From positions 1-34,504 of the forward strand of contig JAQWQL010000047.1 of the NCBI GenBank assembly GCA_029244605.1: DNA of 34,504 nt. The letters run 5' to 3'. Both the position numbers and the translations under genes were made by a program. This DNA is from Acidimicrobiales bacterium (GTDB lineage: Bacteria > Actinomycetota > Acidimicrobiia > Acidimicrobiales > UBA8592). Each line of letters begins with the position of its first letter. The first letter of the stretch is position 1. Positions 26,952 through 34,504 of this stretch are shown in pieces. The notes below the pieces were generated by a model. That model was not told the origin of the DNA. It was given only the letters and a program-made list of their open reading frames with translations, and did no database searches.

Positions 26952-29315
26952 ATGGTTGGATCGATTCTTGGCAATAGGGTACTTAGAACAGAAGACAGGC
27001 AGCTTCTCACGTCCGGCGGAACCTACGTCTACGATCTTGAGTTAGATAATCTCGCATACGCGTTTTTTGTTCGCTCTACTGTCGCCCACGCAACAATCAC
27101 AAACCTGAATACTGCCCAGGCTGCGGCAGCTCCTGGAGTTATTGGAGTAATTACTTCTGCCGATCTTGATATTGCCCCGTTCAGTGCTGGAATCGCCAAA
27201 GTCAACGAAGCGTTTTCCCGTCCACCTCTAGCAGTAGACCTTGTCCGCTATGTCGGCGACCCCATAGCAGTTGTCGTAGCTGAATCATTTCAACAAGCAG
27301 TTGACGCTGCTGAACTCATCGATATCGAATACGATTTCCTCCCGACAATCGTCGACCCAGAAAGCGCGTTGGAGTCTGAGAGTCCGCTGATCTTCCCTGA
27401 GAAAACAGACAATATAGCGATCACCATGCTCGACCCAGAATCAGATGTGCTCGCAGACGCAACGCACGTCATACGCGGCCGGTACGTCAACCAGCGAGTC
27501 GCTGGCGCCCCACTCGAACCCAACTCTGCAGCCGCTATCGTCAACGGAGAAAAATTGACGTTCTACTGTGCCACCCAAATGCCACATAGCTTAAAAGATA
27601 AACTCGCTGAAACCCTTGACCGTGACGCTGACACAATCCGGGTCATAGCTCCAGATGTCGGTGGTGGCTTCGGAGCCAAGGCAGGGCTCTATATTGAATT
27701 CCCGGTGCTTGCCGTCTTAGCTGAAAAATATGGGCGCCCAGTGACATGGACCGAAACAAGAAGCGAAGATATGGTCGCGCTCGCACACTCACGAGCCCAA
27801 ATCCAATACTGTGAAACAGGATTTGACGAGGATGGAAAACTCACCGGAATGCGAGTACGCCTTGTCGGCGACGCAGGAGCCTACCCCAGCATGGGCGCGC
27901 TGCTTCCAGGATTAACGAAACAAATGGCGAACGGCACGTACAATTTTCCAAAAGTACGCTTCGACGTGGCAGTCGCGATTACGAACACATCTCCGACCGG
28001 TGCTTATCGGGGTGCTGGACGGCCAGAAGCAACAGCGCTCATTGAACGAGCCATGGACCAGGCAAGCATAGAACTAGGTATAGACCCGTTAGAGATACGG
28101 CGGCGAAATTTCATCCAATCCGACCAGTTCCCGTTTGACACCCTCACCGGGTGGACATATGACACGGGCGATTATGTTACTTCGATGGAAAAAGCAGCTG
28201 AGATCATCGACTATGACGATCTTCGTGAACAACAACGTCAACGGAGAGAACAAGGATCCAACCGGGCGTTAGGGATCGGCGTCGCTTCCTACGTTGAAGT
28301 AACTAGCGGTGGAGGTGGGTCAGAATACGCGTCGTTAGAAATACATGATGATGGAACTGCCACCATGAAAGCAGGAACATCAGCTCATGGACAGGGTCAC
28401 CAGACCAGCTTCGCGATGATCGTTTCCGAACATACAGGTATTCCTGTGGAGAGCATCACGCTCGTCCAATCCGACACAGATATAGTTCCCCGCGGCGGCG
28501 GTACTGGAGGGTCACGGTCCCTACAGCTCGGAGGGTCAGCTGTGAAAGAAGCGACAGATGCGGTCATAGCGAAAGCGAAAGATCTCACAGCGCACCTTCT
28601 TGAAGCTTCCGTGGACGACATCGTCGTCAATACCGAGCAGGGAACTGTCGGCGTTGCTGGCGTTCCCGCCACTGCGTTGAGCTGGGGAAACCTAGCTGCA
28701 GCTTCAAAAAAAGAAGTACCTGAAGGAATTCTCGACAGTCAAGATGGCATGGAAGGGCTTGCCGCCCAACTTGATTTCAATCAGGAAAATGGGACGTTCC
28801 CATTCGGTACTCATATTTCTGTTGTTGACGTTGACCTTGAAACCGGTGAGGTGACGCTTGTCCGCCATGTCGCTGTTGATGACGCTGGGACGGTCATTAA
28901 CCCACTTATCTTCGAAGGACAACAGCAAGGCGGTATCGGACAGGGGATATCTCAGGCACTATACGAAGAAGTTCTCTATGATGCTGAAGGCAACCCTCAG
29001 ACAGGAAATTTCATGGATTACGCCTTTCCATCTGCGGCGGAAATGATCGACTTTGAAACACACCACACCGTTACCCCGACCCATTTGAATCCTCTTGGCG
29101 CAAAAGGCATCGGAGAAGCAGCGACAATCGGGTCAACGCCAGCTGTGCAAAATGCTGTCATCGATGCGCTTGCGCATCTAGGTGTTCGCCACATTGATAT
29201 GCCATGTACGCCGGAACGGGTGTGGAAAACGATCCAAGCTGCAGAAAAAGGGACGCTACCGGATCCTTGGAGGGAACCCCCAGAGATCTTTGATGAACTT
29301 ACCGCAGGTTCTTAG
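26952..29315 (+). CDS. Xanthine dehydrogenase/CO dehydrogenase-family molybdopterin-binding (large) subunit; alternative start 26934
   Basis: VGSILGNRVLRTEDRQLLTSGGTYVYDL...APDVGGGFGAKAG...TGAYRGAGRPEA...NPLGAKGIGEAATIGSTPAVQNAVIDAL. The AYRGAGR motif points to the form II/aldehyde oxidase-like group rather than form I CoxL (AYxCSFR). Confidence 0.92.
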   Translation: MVGSILGNRVLRTEDRQLLTSGGTYVYDLELDNLAYAFFVRSTVAHATITNLNTAQAAAAPGVIGVITSADLDIAPFSAGIAKVNEAFSRPPLAVDLVRYVGDPIAVVVAESFQQAVDAAELIDIEYDFLPTIVDPESALESESPLIFPEKTDNIAITMLDPESDVLADATHVIRGRYVNQRVAGAPLEPNSAAAIVNGEKLTFYCATQMPHSLKDKLAETLDRDADTIRVIAPDVGGGFGAKAGLYIEFPVLAVLAEKYGRPVTWTETRSEDMVALAHSRAQIQYCETGFDEDGKLTGMRVRLVGDAGAYPSMGALLPGLTKQMANGTYNFPKVRFDVAVAITNTSPTGAYRGAGRPEATALIERAMDQASIELGIDPLEIRRRNFIQSDQFPFDTLTGWTYDTGDYVTSMEKAAEIIDYDDLREQQRQRREQGSNRALGIGVASYVEVTSGGGGSEYASLEIHDDGTATMKAGTSAHGQGHQTSFAMIVSEHTGIPVESITLVQSDTDIVPRGGGTGGSRSLQLGGSAVKEATDAVIAKAKDLTAHLLEASVDDIVVNTEQGTVGVAGVPATALSWGNLAAASKKEVPEGILDSQDGMEGLAAQLDFNQENGTFPFGTHISVVDVDLETGEVTLVRHVAVDDAGTVINPLIFEGQQQGGIGQGISQALYEEVLYDAEGNPQTGNFMDYAFPSAAEMIDFETHHTVTPTHLNPLGAKGIGEAATIGSTPAVQNAVIDALAHLGVRHIDMPCTPERVWKTIQAAEKGTLPDPWREPPEIFDELTAGS

Positions 29316-30562
29316 ATCTGTTCTTCTGGCATAGGGTCACCAGCGAGAATGATCGTGATTGCTGTTGCGGTAGTGAGACATAAGACGCCAATAGTGAATG
29401 GTGTTAGTGATGTATCGACTTGGGTTGTGATAAGCCCGCCGATAAGAGCGCCGAAGCCCATCCGGATGGCGCTTGTCAACGCTGACGCGGTCCCGGCGAT
29501 ATCAGGGAGGGGAAATAGGGCAGCAGAATTCAGGTTCGGCATCAGGAACATAAAGGTGGCGAGCATGATCGCCAGGATCGGGATAAACGCCCAGAAATGT
29601 GGAACCCCATCGGCGAAAACAGTGACGATGAGAAGCGCCGCTGACGTTAGAACGAGAAACAGAGAAGCCCAAAAGAGGATTTTTTGTATACCGAAAATCA
29701 TGACGAACTGGCCGTTCAGCAGGGAAGTGATCCCGAACAGAATAGCTACCATGCCGAAGATAAAGGGAAACTGGCTGCCTCGCCCGAGTATGTCGCTAAT
29801 CATTTGCTCGCTCGATGATAGATACAAAACAAATATCGCCTGGAGGAAGATCGAAGCTACGGTATAGGTCGCGGGAATACGGGTGGTGCAGACACGCTTG
29901 TAGCCTCGCAGCGTCGTTTTGATATTGACTTTCGTGCGATACGCAGGGTTGAGGGTTTCCGACAGGCGAAGACTCCATATTCCTATCGCTACAGCCCAGA
30001 TCACACAGAACCAGAAAATACCCTGCCATGGAAAAATAGCGATAATGCCGGCGCCCAAGGCAGGGGCGACTATAGGGACGAGCACAAACACTGCCATGAT
30101 TTCTGACATGGCTTTCGCCATGCGGTTCCCTTCGAAAGAATCGCGGATGATGGCGACAGCTACGACGCGTGAACCTGCAGCTCCTATGCCCCATACGAAA
30201 CGGGCGGTCATAAGCAGAGAAAAGCTCGGAGCGAAAGCAGATCCGATAGCGCCTACCAGATAAATACATATCCCTATATAGAGAACGGGTTTTCGGCCGA
30301 ACCAATCTGAAAGTGGCCCAAAAAATAATTGGGCGATCGCTAAACCGATGAAATAAATTGTGATGATTTGGCGTTCCTGCCCGCCGGTGTCTGAAAGGTT
30401 AAAACTAGAACGAATATCATCGAAAGCGGGCAAAATGATATCGATCCCTAAAGCCATCAGCGCCATCAGCGCTGAAATTAAAGTTAAGAGCTCTCTTCGT
30501 TGTAGGCCATGAGGGGCGGACCCAGCATCATTTGATCGAAGGTTACTTCCAGAAGAACTCAC
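29312..30562 (-). CDS. MFS transporter, Bcr/CflA-type drug resistance family
   Basis: LTLISALMALMALGIDIILPAFDDIRSSFNLS...QLFFGPLSDWFGRKPVLYIGI...RFVWGIGAAGSRVVAVAIIRDSF. Confidence 0.9.
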   Translation of the reverse strand: MSSSGSNLRSNDAGSAPHGLQRRELLTLISALMALMALGIDIILPAFDDIRSSFNLSDTGGQERQIITIYFIGLAIAQLFFGPLSDWFGRKPVLYIGICIYLVGAIGSAFAPSFSLLMTARFVWGIGAAGSRVVAVAIIRDSFEGNRMAKAMSEIMAVFVLVPIVAPALGAGIIAIFPWQGIFWFCVIWAVAIGIWSLRLSETLNPAYRTKVNIKTTLRGYKRVCTTRIPATYTVASIFLQAIFVLYLSSSEQMISDILGRGSQFPFIFGMVAILFGITSLLNGQFVMIFGIQKILFWASLFLVLTSAALLIVTVFADGVPHFWAFIPILAIMLATFMFLMPNLNSAALFPLPDIAGTASALTSAIRMGFGALIGGLITTQVDTSLTPFTIGVLCLTTATAITIILAGDPMPEEQI

Positions 30563-30626
30563 TCAGGAACTCTACAGCAGTTCTCTCTCAACACCTGCTA
30601 TGACTATCTGTTGCTTACAGATACCG

Positions 30627-30697
30627 AGCGGGTGAGGGGAATCGAACCCCCGTCCTCAGCTTGGGAAGCTGATGTTCTACCATTGAACTACACCCGC
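30627..30697 (-). tRNA. tRNA-Gly (anticodon CCC)
   Basis: Reverse complement GCGGGTGTAGTTCAATGGTAGAACATCAGCTTCCCAAGCTGAGGACGGGGGTTCGATTCCCCTCACCCGCT folds as a cloverleaf. Acceptor GCGGGTG/CACCCGC, anticodon arm TCAGC-TTCCCAA-GCTGA, T-loop TTCGATT. 3' CCA not encoded. Confidence 0.95.
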
Positions 30698-31009
30698 ATC
30701 TAGGTCCAAAGTACAAAGAAACACGCCAAAACAGGACACTCAGCAGAAAACGATGAAAAAACCCGCGTCCGGATTTTTTCTTATTCGTCCGCTAAGGTTT
30801 TCAAAAACGTGGATTTCCGGAAAAGCGGTTGGCTGCGTATAGTGTAATTCTTTCCTTTTTGGACCGCCGTTATAGGATCTTTCTCTTATTGATGGTGGGA
30901 CATAAGGATAGGGAATTATGGACGTAAGGCCTAAGACCTCTGTCGATAAAAAAGCCAGAATACAAAAATGATAAAAACAACTAGAGTATTTGGCTCTCTC
31001 CAAAATAAT

Positions 31010-31762
31010 ATGAAAAAGAAAGCAGGGTTTCTTCTCCCTATCATCGGATGCTTGCTTCTTGTGGCTGGTGCTTGCTCCAGCGTAGATACCTCAGCGACAT
31101 CTACCTCCGGTACGGTTGCCCCAACCGTTGCCCCAACCGTTCCTACCGTTGCCCCAACTTCACCTCCTGTTGTGGAAGTAATTCCTGAAGAGATCGAAGA
31201 GGTCGAAGTCGTGGTATATGACGATCTGGCAGGCAAGACCTTAGATCAAGCCGTGTATACATTGGGACCAGATATCCCGCATCGTGTTTGTGACATGGAC
31301 GCATCCCCCGAATGTCCAATGACCTTAGACTCCATCATTGGCCGCTACACCTTTTCTATCGGAAAGGGAATTGTGTGGTTCTATAGTATTGAAACGCCTG
31401 AGCGTGTTCTCACCTTCTCGCTCTGTGAGCACTGGTCGTGTGAAGATTTCGAATACGTTACTCCTCCTGATGCTGTGTGCGATGACTACTCCTTCCTTGT
31501 TGGTATGACCCGAGAAGAAGCCGAACAAGTTCTTCTCGACGCTGGACTGAATTCAGGGAATATACCGCTTACTGGAGATGGGACTATTAGCGAAGACATA
31601 CAGAAGCACTTCATCGTGGCAGATAGTTACTTTACCTCGTTGCCGAGAGGAACCGTTTCGAGCGTTCAGCAGCACGACAATTGCTCACCATATAGTTTTC
31701 ATGGATGGCCAATTTGGATCCATGTCACTGTCTCTCTTGGTGAGCATCCTCCAGAAGGCTGA
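31010..31762 (+). CDS. Hypothetical lipoprotein with PASTA-like segments; alternative start 30968
   Basis: Lipobox LLVAGACSS, T/V/A/P-repeat linker (TVAPTVAPTVPTVAP), then AGKTLDQAVYTLGP and VGMTREEAEQVLLDAGLNSG, PASTA-like. Confidence 0.7.
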   Translation: MKKKAGFLLPIIGCLLLVAGACSSVDTSATSTSGTVAPTVAPTVPTVAPTSPPVVEVIPEEIEEVEVVVYDDLAGKTLDQAVYTLGPDIPHRVCDMDASPECPMTLDSIIGRYTFSIGKGIVWFYSIETPERVLTFSLCEHWSCEDFEYVTPPDAVCDDYSFLVGMTREEAEQVLLDAGLNSGNIPLTGDGTISEDIQKHFIVADSYFTSLPRGTVSSVQQHDNCSPYSFHGWPIWIHVTVSLGEHPPEG

Positions 31763-31912
31763 GAAGTATCAACCCGCAATATTTGAAAAAGAGTAGTCAA
31801 AAGAGAAACCCCTTCTCGGGTTAGGAAGAACGGGAGGGGCTCTCTCTTTACCTTTTAAAGCAACTTATATAGATTTTTAGACCAATCAACAAATATCTGT
31901 AAAAATACGCTT

Positions 31913-33421
31913 ATGGTCACAGTCCCAGACATTATCCAGCAGTCAGCTTTTCAATTTCCGAACCGGTGCGCCATTTCTGTCAACAATGAGGAACTAACCT
32001 TCGCAGAAGTCGACGAGCGCTCAAACCGCTTAGCGCACTTGATCAAAACCATGGGCGTATCCCCAGGTGAACGAATTGCGTTTCTTGCAATGAACGAGAA
32101 AGAGTTTTTTGAAATCCAAATCGGCGCTATTCGCGCTGGAGTTGTCCTAGTCCCGTTGAACTTCCGACTCGCCGTTCCAGAACTCGGATTCATAATGGAA
32201 AACTCAGACCCACAACTCCTTATTACCGGACCGGGATTCCATGAAATCGGAGCACAACTTAACTGTCCAAAACGATTAGCTTTAGGACCCGAGTACGAAC
32301 AGGCATTGGAATCCGTTTCTCCATTAGAACGATCACCGATAGATGCCTCGCAAATCTGCTCCGTCCTTTACACGAGCGGGACAACTGGAAGGCCGAAAGG
32401 CTCACTAATATCGAATCAGGCACTATGGGCTCGGATAGTATCGTTCACGCTTGAGTACAAGCCAGACCCGAACAACATCTACCTTCAAGGCCTTCCCCTG
32501 TTCCACATCGCGGCGAACGTATCGTTTACCTACGCATACAATGGCGTCCCTAACATCGTTATTCGCGACTTCAACCCTGCTGACATCATCAACGTACTAG
32601 AAGAGAAAAAAGTTACTGATGCGTTATTTGTCCCAACAATGATCAATCTCCTCATCAATCATCCCGATATTGAAACAGCTGATTTGTCCGCTCTCAATTT
32701 CGTAGCCTATGGGGCATCAACGATTCCACCTTCTATGCTTGAGAAAGCCATCGAGGTTTTCGACGCTGATTTCTGCCAGCTGTTTGGAATGACCGAAACT
32801 TCAGGATGCACGGCGTTACGACCCGAGGACCACGATCCGGTCAATAAGCCGCACCTGCTGTCATCGGCAGGGGTCGTCGCGCACGGCTTCGAAGTGCGCG
32901 TCGTTAACGATCAAGACGTAGACGTTCAAATCGGGGAAGTAGGGGAAGTCATTTGCCGCGGCCCGGCGCTCATGGACGGGTACTTAGGAGATGAAGAAGC
33001 GACAGCTGCCGCATTACGAGGAGGTTGGATGCACACCGGCGATCTCGGACAACTTGACGATGAAGGATACTTGTACATCACTGACAGAAAAAAAGATATG
33101 ATCATCTCCGGAGGGGAAAACATCTACCCGAGAGAAGTCGAAGATGTTTTCTTTTCCCATGAGGCCGTACATTCAGCTGCCGTGATCGGTATTCCTGACG
33201 AACGCTGGGGTGAACAAGTTCACGCAATCGTTGTCCTGCACCCTGACTCATCAATCCAAGAAATGGACCTTCTGGTTTACGCTCGAGAGAACCTCGCAAG
33301 ATATAAGGTTCCGAAATCGGTTGCATTCGTTGAAGAACTTCCTGTGAACGCAACCGGAAAAGTTTTAAAGAAAATACTCCGTGAACCGCACTGGGAAGGG
33401 CATGAACGCCAAGTTCATTGA
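31913..33421 (+). CDS. AMP-dependent synthetase/ligase (acyl-CoA ligase)
   Basis: SVLYTSGTTGRPKGSLISN...QLFGMTETSGCTALRP...GWMHTGDLGQLDDEGYLYITDRKKDMIISGGENIYPREVEDV...ELPVNATGKVLKKILRE. Confidence 0.95.
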   Translation: MVTVPDIIQQSAFQFPNRCAISVNNEELTFAEVDERSNRLAHLIKTMGVSPGERIAFLAMNEKEFFEIQIGAIRAGVVLVPLNFRLAVPELGFIMENSDPQLLITGPGFHEIGAQLNCPKRLALGPEYEQALESVSPLERSPIDASQICSVLYTSGTTGRPKGSLISNQALWARIVSFTLEYKPDPNNIYLQGLPLFHIAANVSFTYAYNGVPNIVIRDFNPADIINVLEEKKVTDALFVPTMINLLINHPDIETADLSALNFVAYGASTIPPSMLEKAIEVFDADFCQLFGMTETSGCTALRPEDHDPVNKPHLLSSAGVVAHGFEVRVVNDQDVDVQIGEVGEVICRGPALMDGYLGDEEATAAALRGGWMHTGDLGQLDDEGYLYITDRKKDMIISGGENIYPREVEDVFFSHEAVHSAAVIGIPDERWGEQVHAIVVLHPDSSIQEMDLLVYARENLARYKVPKSVAFVEELPVNATGKVLKKILREPHWEGHERQVH

Positions 33422-34504
33422 TCAATAACTGGGAAGGAAAAGATCAACCCTGTAAAACCAGAACCCCATAGCCACAAGCATCGGGAATACTCCAACACCG
33501 TAGGTGATGTATTTGAATTTCTTCCCTTTGTTTTCACTGTTTGCGATTCGGTAGATCCGGTACCAGAGTACGAAGAAAACAAGCCCGTACAGTATGACTG
33601 CAAGCAGCTGGCCGTCATCTCCGTCTAATCCTTCGCCGAATCCTTCCGTTTCCGTATTCGTCTTTTCGATCACAGTGGTAACCTCACCGCGGAAAGTTTC
33701 GGTCACCTCTGTAGCTACTTCACCGTCTCGATCAACGGTTTCTGTTGTCGTGACTTCTTCAGACACGATGGCGGTTTCAGTTGTGCTTGCAATCAACTCA
33801 TTAATTTCTTCCTGAGTTGGCAGGTATGGAACATCAGTTTGCGTGAGTTTGGCGACCACAATATAGCGCTGTGCCGCCGAATACTTTGGGTGGCATGATG
33901 TCAACGTCAGTCTGTTATCTCCTTGGTCATTTACAACCCATGTATCGCTAGGTTCAACAATGAAACGTTCTGTCACCGTGTAGATGCAGTTGCCGTAGGG
34001 GGTATTGACTCGTATTTCATCACCAAACTTGAGGTTAGCGATATCGCCGAAAGGTGCGCCGTAGGTTGTTCTATGGCCGGCGATGGCTGCGTTTCCAGTT
34101 GAACACAGGGCAGCCGAATCTATGTAGTGGCCTGGGCCCTTGCGAAGGTCACTCACAGCGGTTCCGGAAACCACAATGGAGTCTAAGCCCATAACGGGGG
34201 CGACGATCTGGGCGATAGCCTCTCCTTGGGGTTTGTACACAATGTTGCTAAGAGCGGAGATCTCCTCGGCAGTGAGGTTGTCGAATGGTGAGCTAGATAC
34301 TTCTGTTTCGACGGTTTCAGTGCGTTCGACCTCTTCACTGACAGTGATCGTTTCGAGTTTCGTAAATGTGTTTTGGATAAATTCATCTGACGCGAGTTCT
34401 TCGGTAACCGTATCAAGATCATTTTCTAGGCCCTTCTGCGCTTGAGCAGTGATGAGCGCAGTACCGAACAGTTGATAAATAGCGAATAGAAATAACAAAA
34501 CACC
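33422..34504 (-). CDS. Class E-type sortase, probably 5'-partial (N-terminus runs off the window)
   Basis: GHRTTYGAPFGDIANLKFGDEIRVNTPYGNCIYTVTERFIVEPSDTWVV...LTLTSCHPKYSAAQRYIVVAKL contains the sortase His, the TLxSC Cys and Arg. The listed start at 34498 lies inside the signal-anchor helix. Confidence 0.88.
   Translation of the reverse strand, partial: GVLLFLFAIYQLFGTALITAQAQKGLENDLDTVTEELASDEFIQNTFTKLETITVSEEVERTETVETEVSSSPFDNLTAEEISALSNIVYKPQGEAIAQIVAPVMGLDSIVVSGTAVSDLRKGPGHYIDSAALCSTGNAAIAGHRTTYGAPFGDIANLKFGDEIRVNTPYGNCIYTVTERFIVEPSDTWVVNDQGDNRLTLTSCHPKYSAAQRYIVVAKLTQTDVPYLPTQEEINELIASTTETAIVSEEVTTTETVDRDGEVATEVTETFRGEVTTVIEKTNTETEGFGEGLDGDDGQLLAVILYGLVFFVLWYRIYRIANSENKGKKFKYITYGVGVFPMLVAMGFWFYRVDLFLPSY

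Noticed and set aside
30751-30780. Possible bidirectional terminator (aaaaaacccgcgtccggatttttt)
   Set aside because: The GC stem is only about 3 bp with a mismatch, and it lies upstream of both the tRNA and the + strand lipoprotein, so a terminator role is not well supported.
31805-31850. Possible terminator hairpin after the PASTA-like lipoprotein (accccttctcgggttaggaagaacgggaggggct)
   Set aside because: Imperfect stem with a large loop and no clear T-tract, so too weak to call.

Overview
This 34.5 kb window looks like an ordinary chromosomal segment of an actinobacterium, possibly a marine Acidimicrobiia-like lineage (inferred from family resemblance only). I see no phage, transposon or CRISPR array. 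Most genes are metabolic or housekeeping: proS, pyrC, gpmI, selD, acyl-CoA dehydrogenase, enoyl-CoA hydratase, acyl-CoA ligase, fatty acid desaturase, copper amine oxidase, aldo/keto reductase, a molybdenum hydroxylase large subunit, a class E sortase and a tRNA-Gly(CCC). Two things stand out. (1) A branched-chain-amino-acid-type (Liv/HAAT) ABC transporter locus at 1-7293 built from fused polypeptides: a tandem substrate-binding protein, a LivH-LivM-LivG fusion, and an MFS permease fused to a LivF-type ATPase, which suggests a physical MFS/ABC hybrid. (2) Three genes that the ORF track splits at UGA are better read as selenoproteins: a secreted MPT53/DsbF-like thioredoxin lipoprotein (WAPN-U-RRC), a UGSC-family protein (D-U-GACTAC) with an uncharacterised 351-aa partner, and selenophosphate synthetase SelD (HGAG-U-GCK). 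Each has a perfect 6-7 bp hairpin 13-26 nt downstream of the UGA, consistent with bacterial SECIS elements. Other observations are a truncated oxidoreductase/RDD-domain junction, a secreted HNH (DUF1524)/Excalibur lipoprotein with TP-rich repeats, and a cyclophilin lipoprotein with a Cys-paired N-terminal repeat region.
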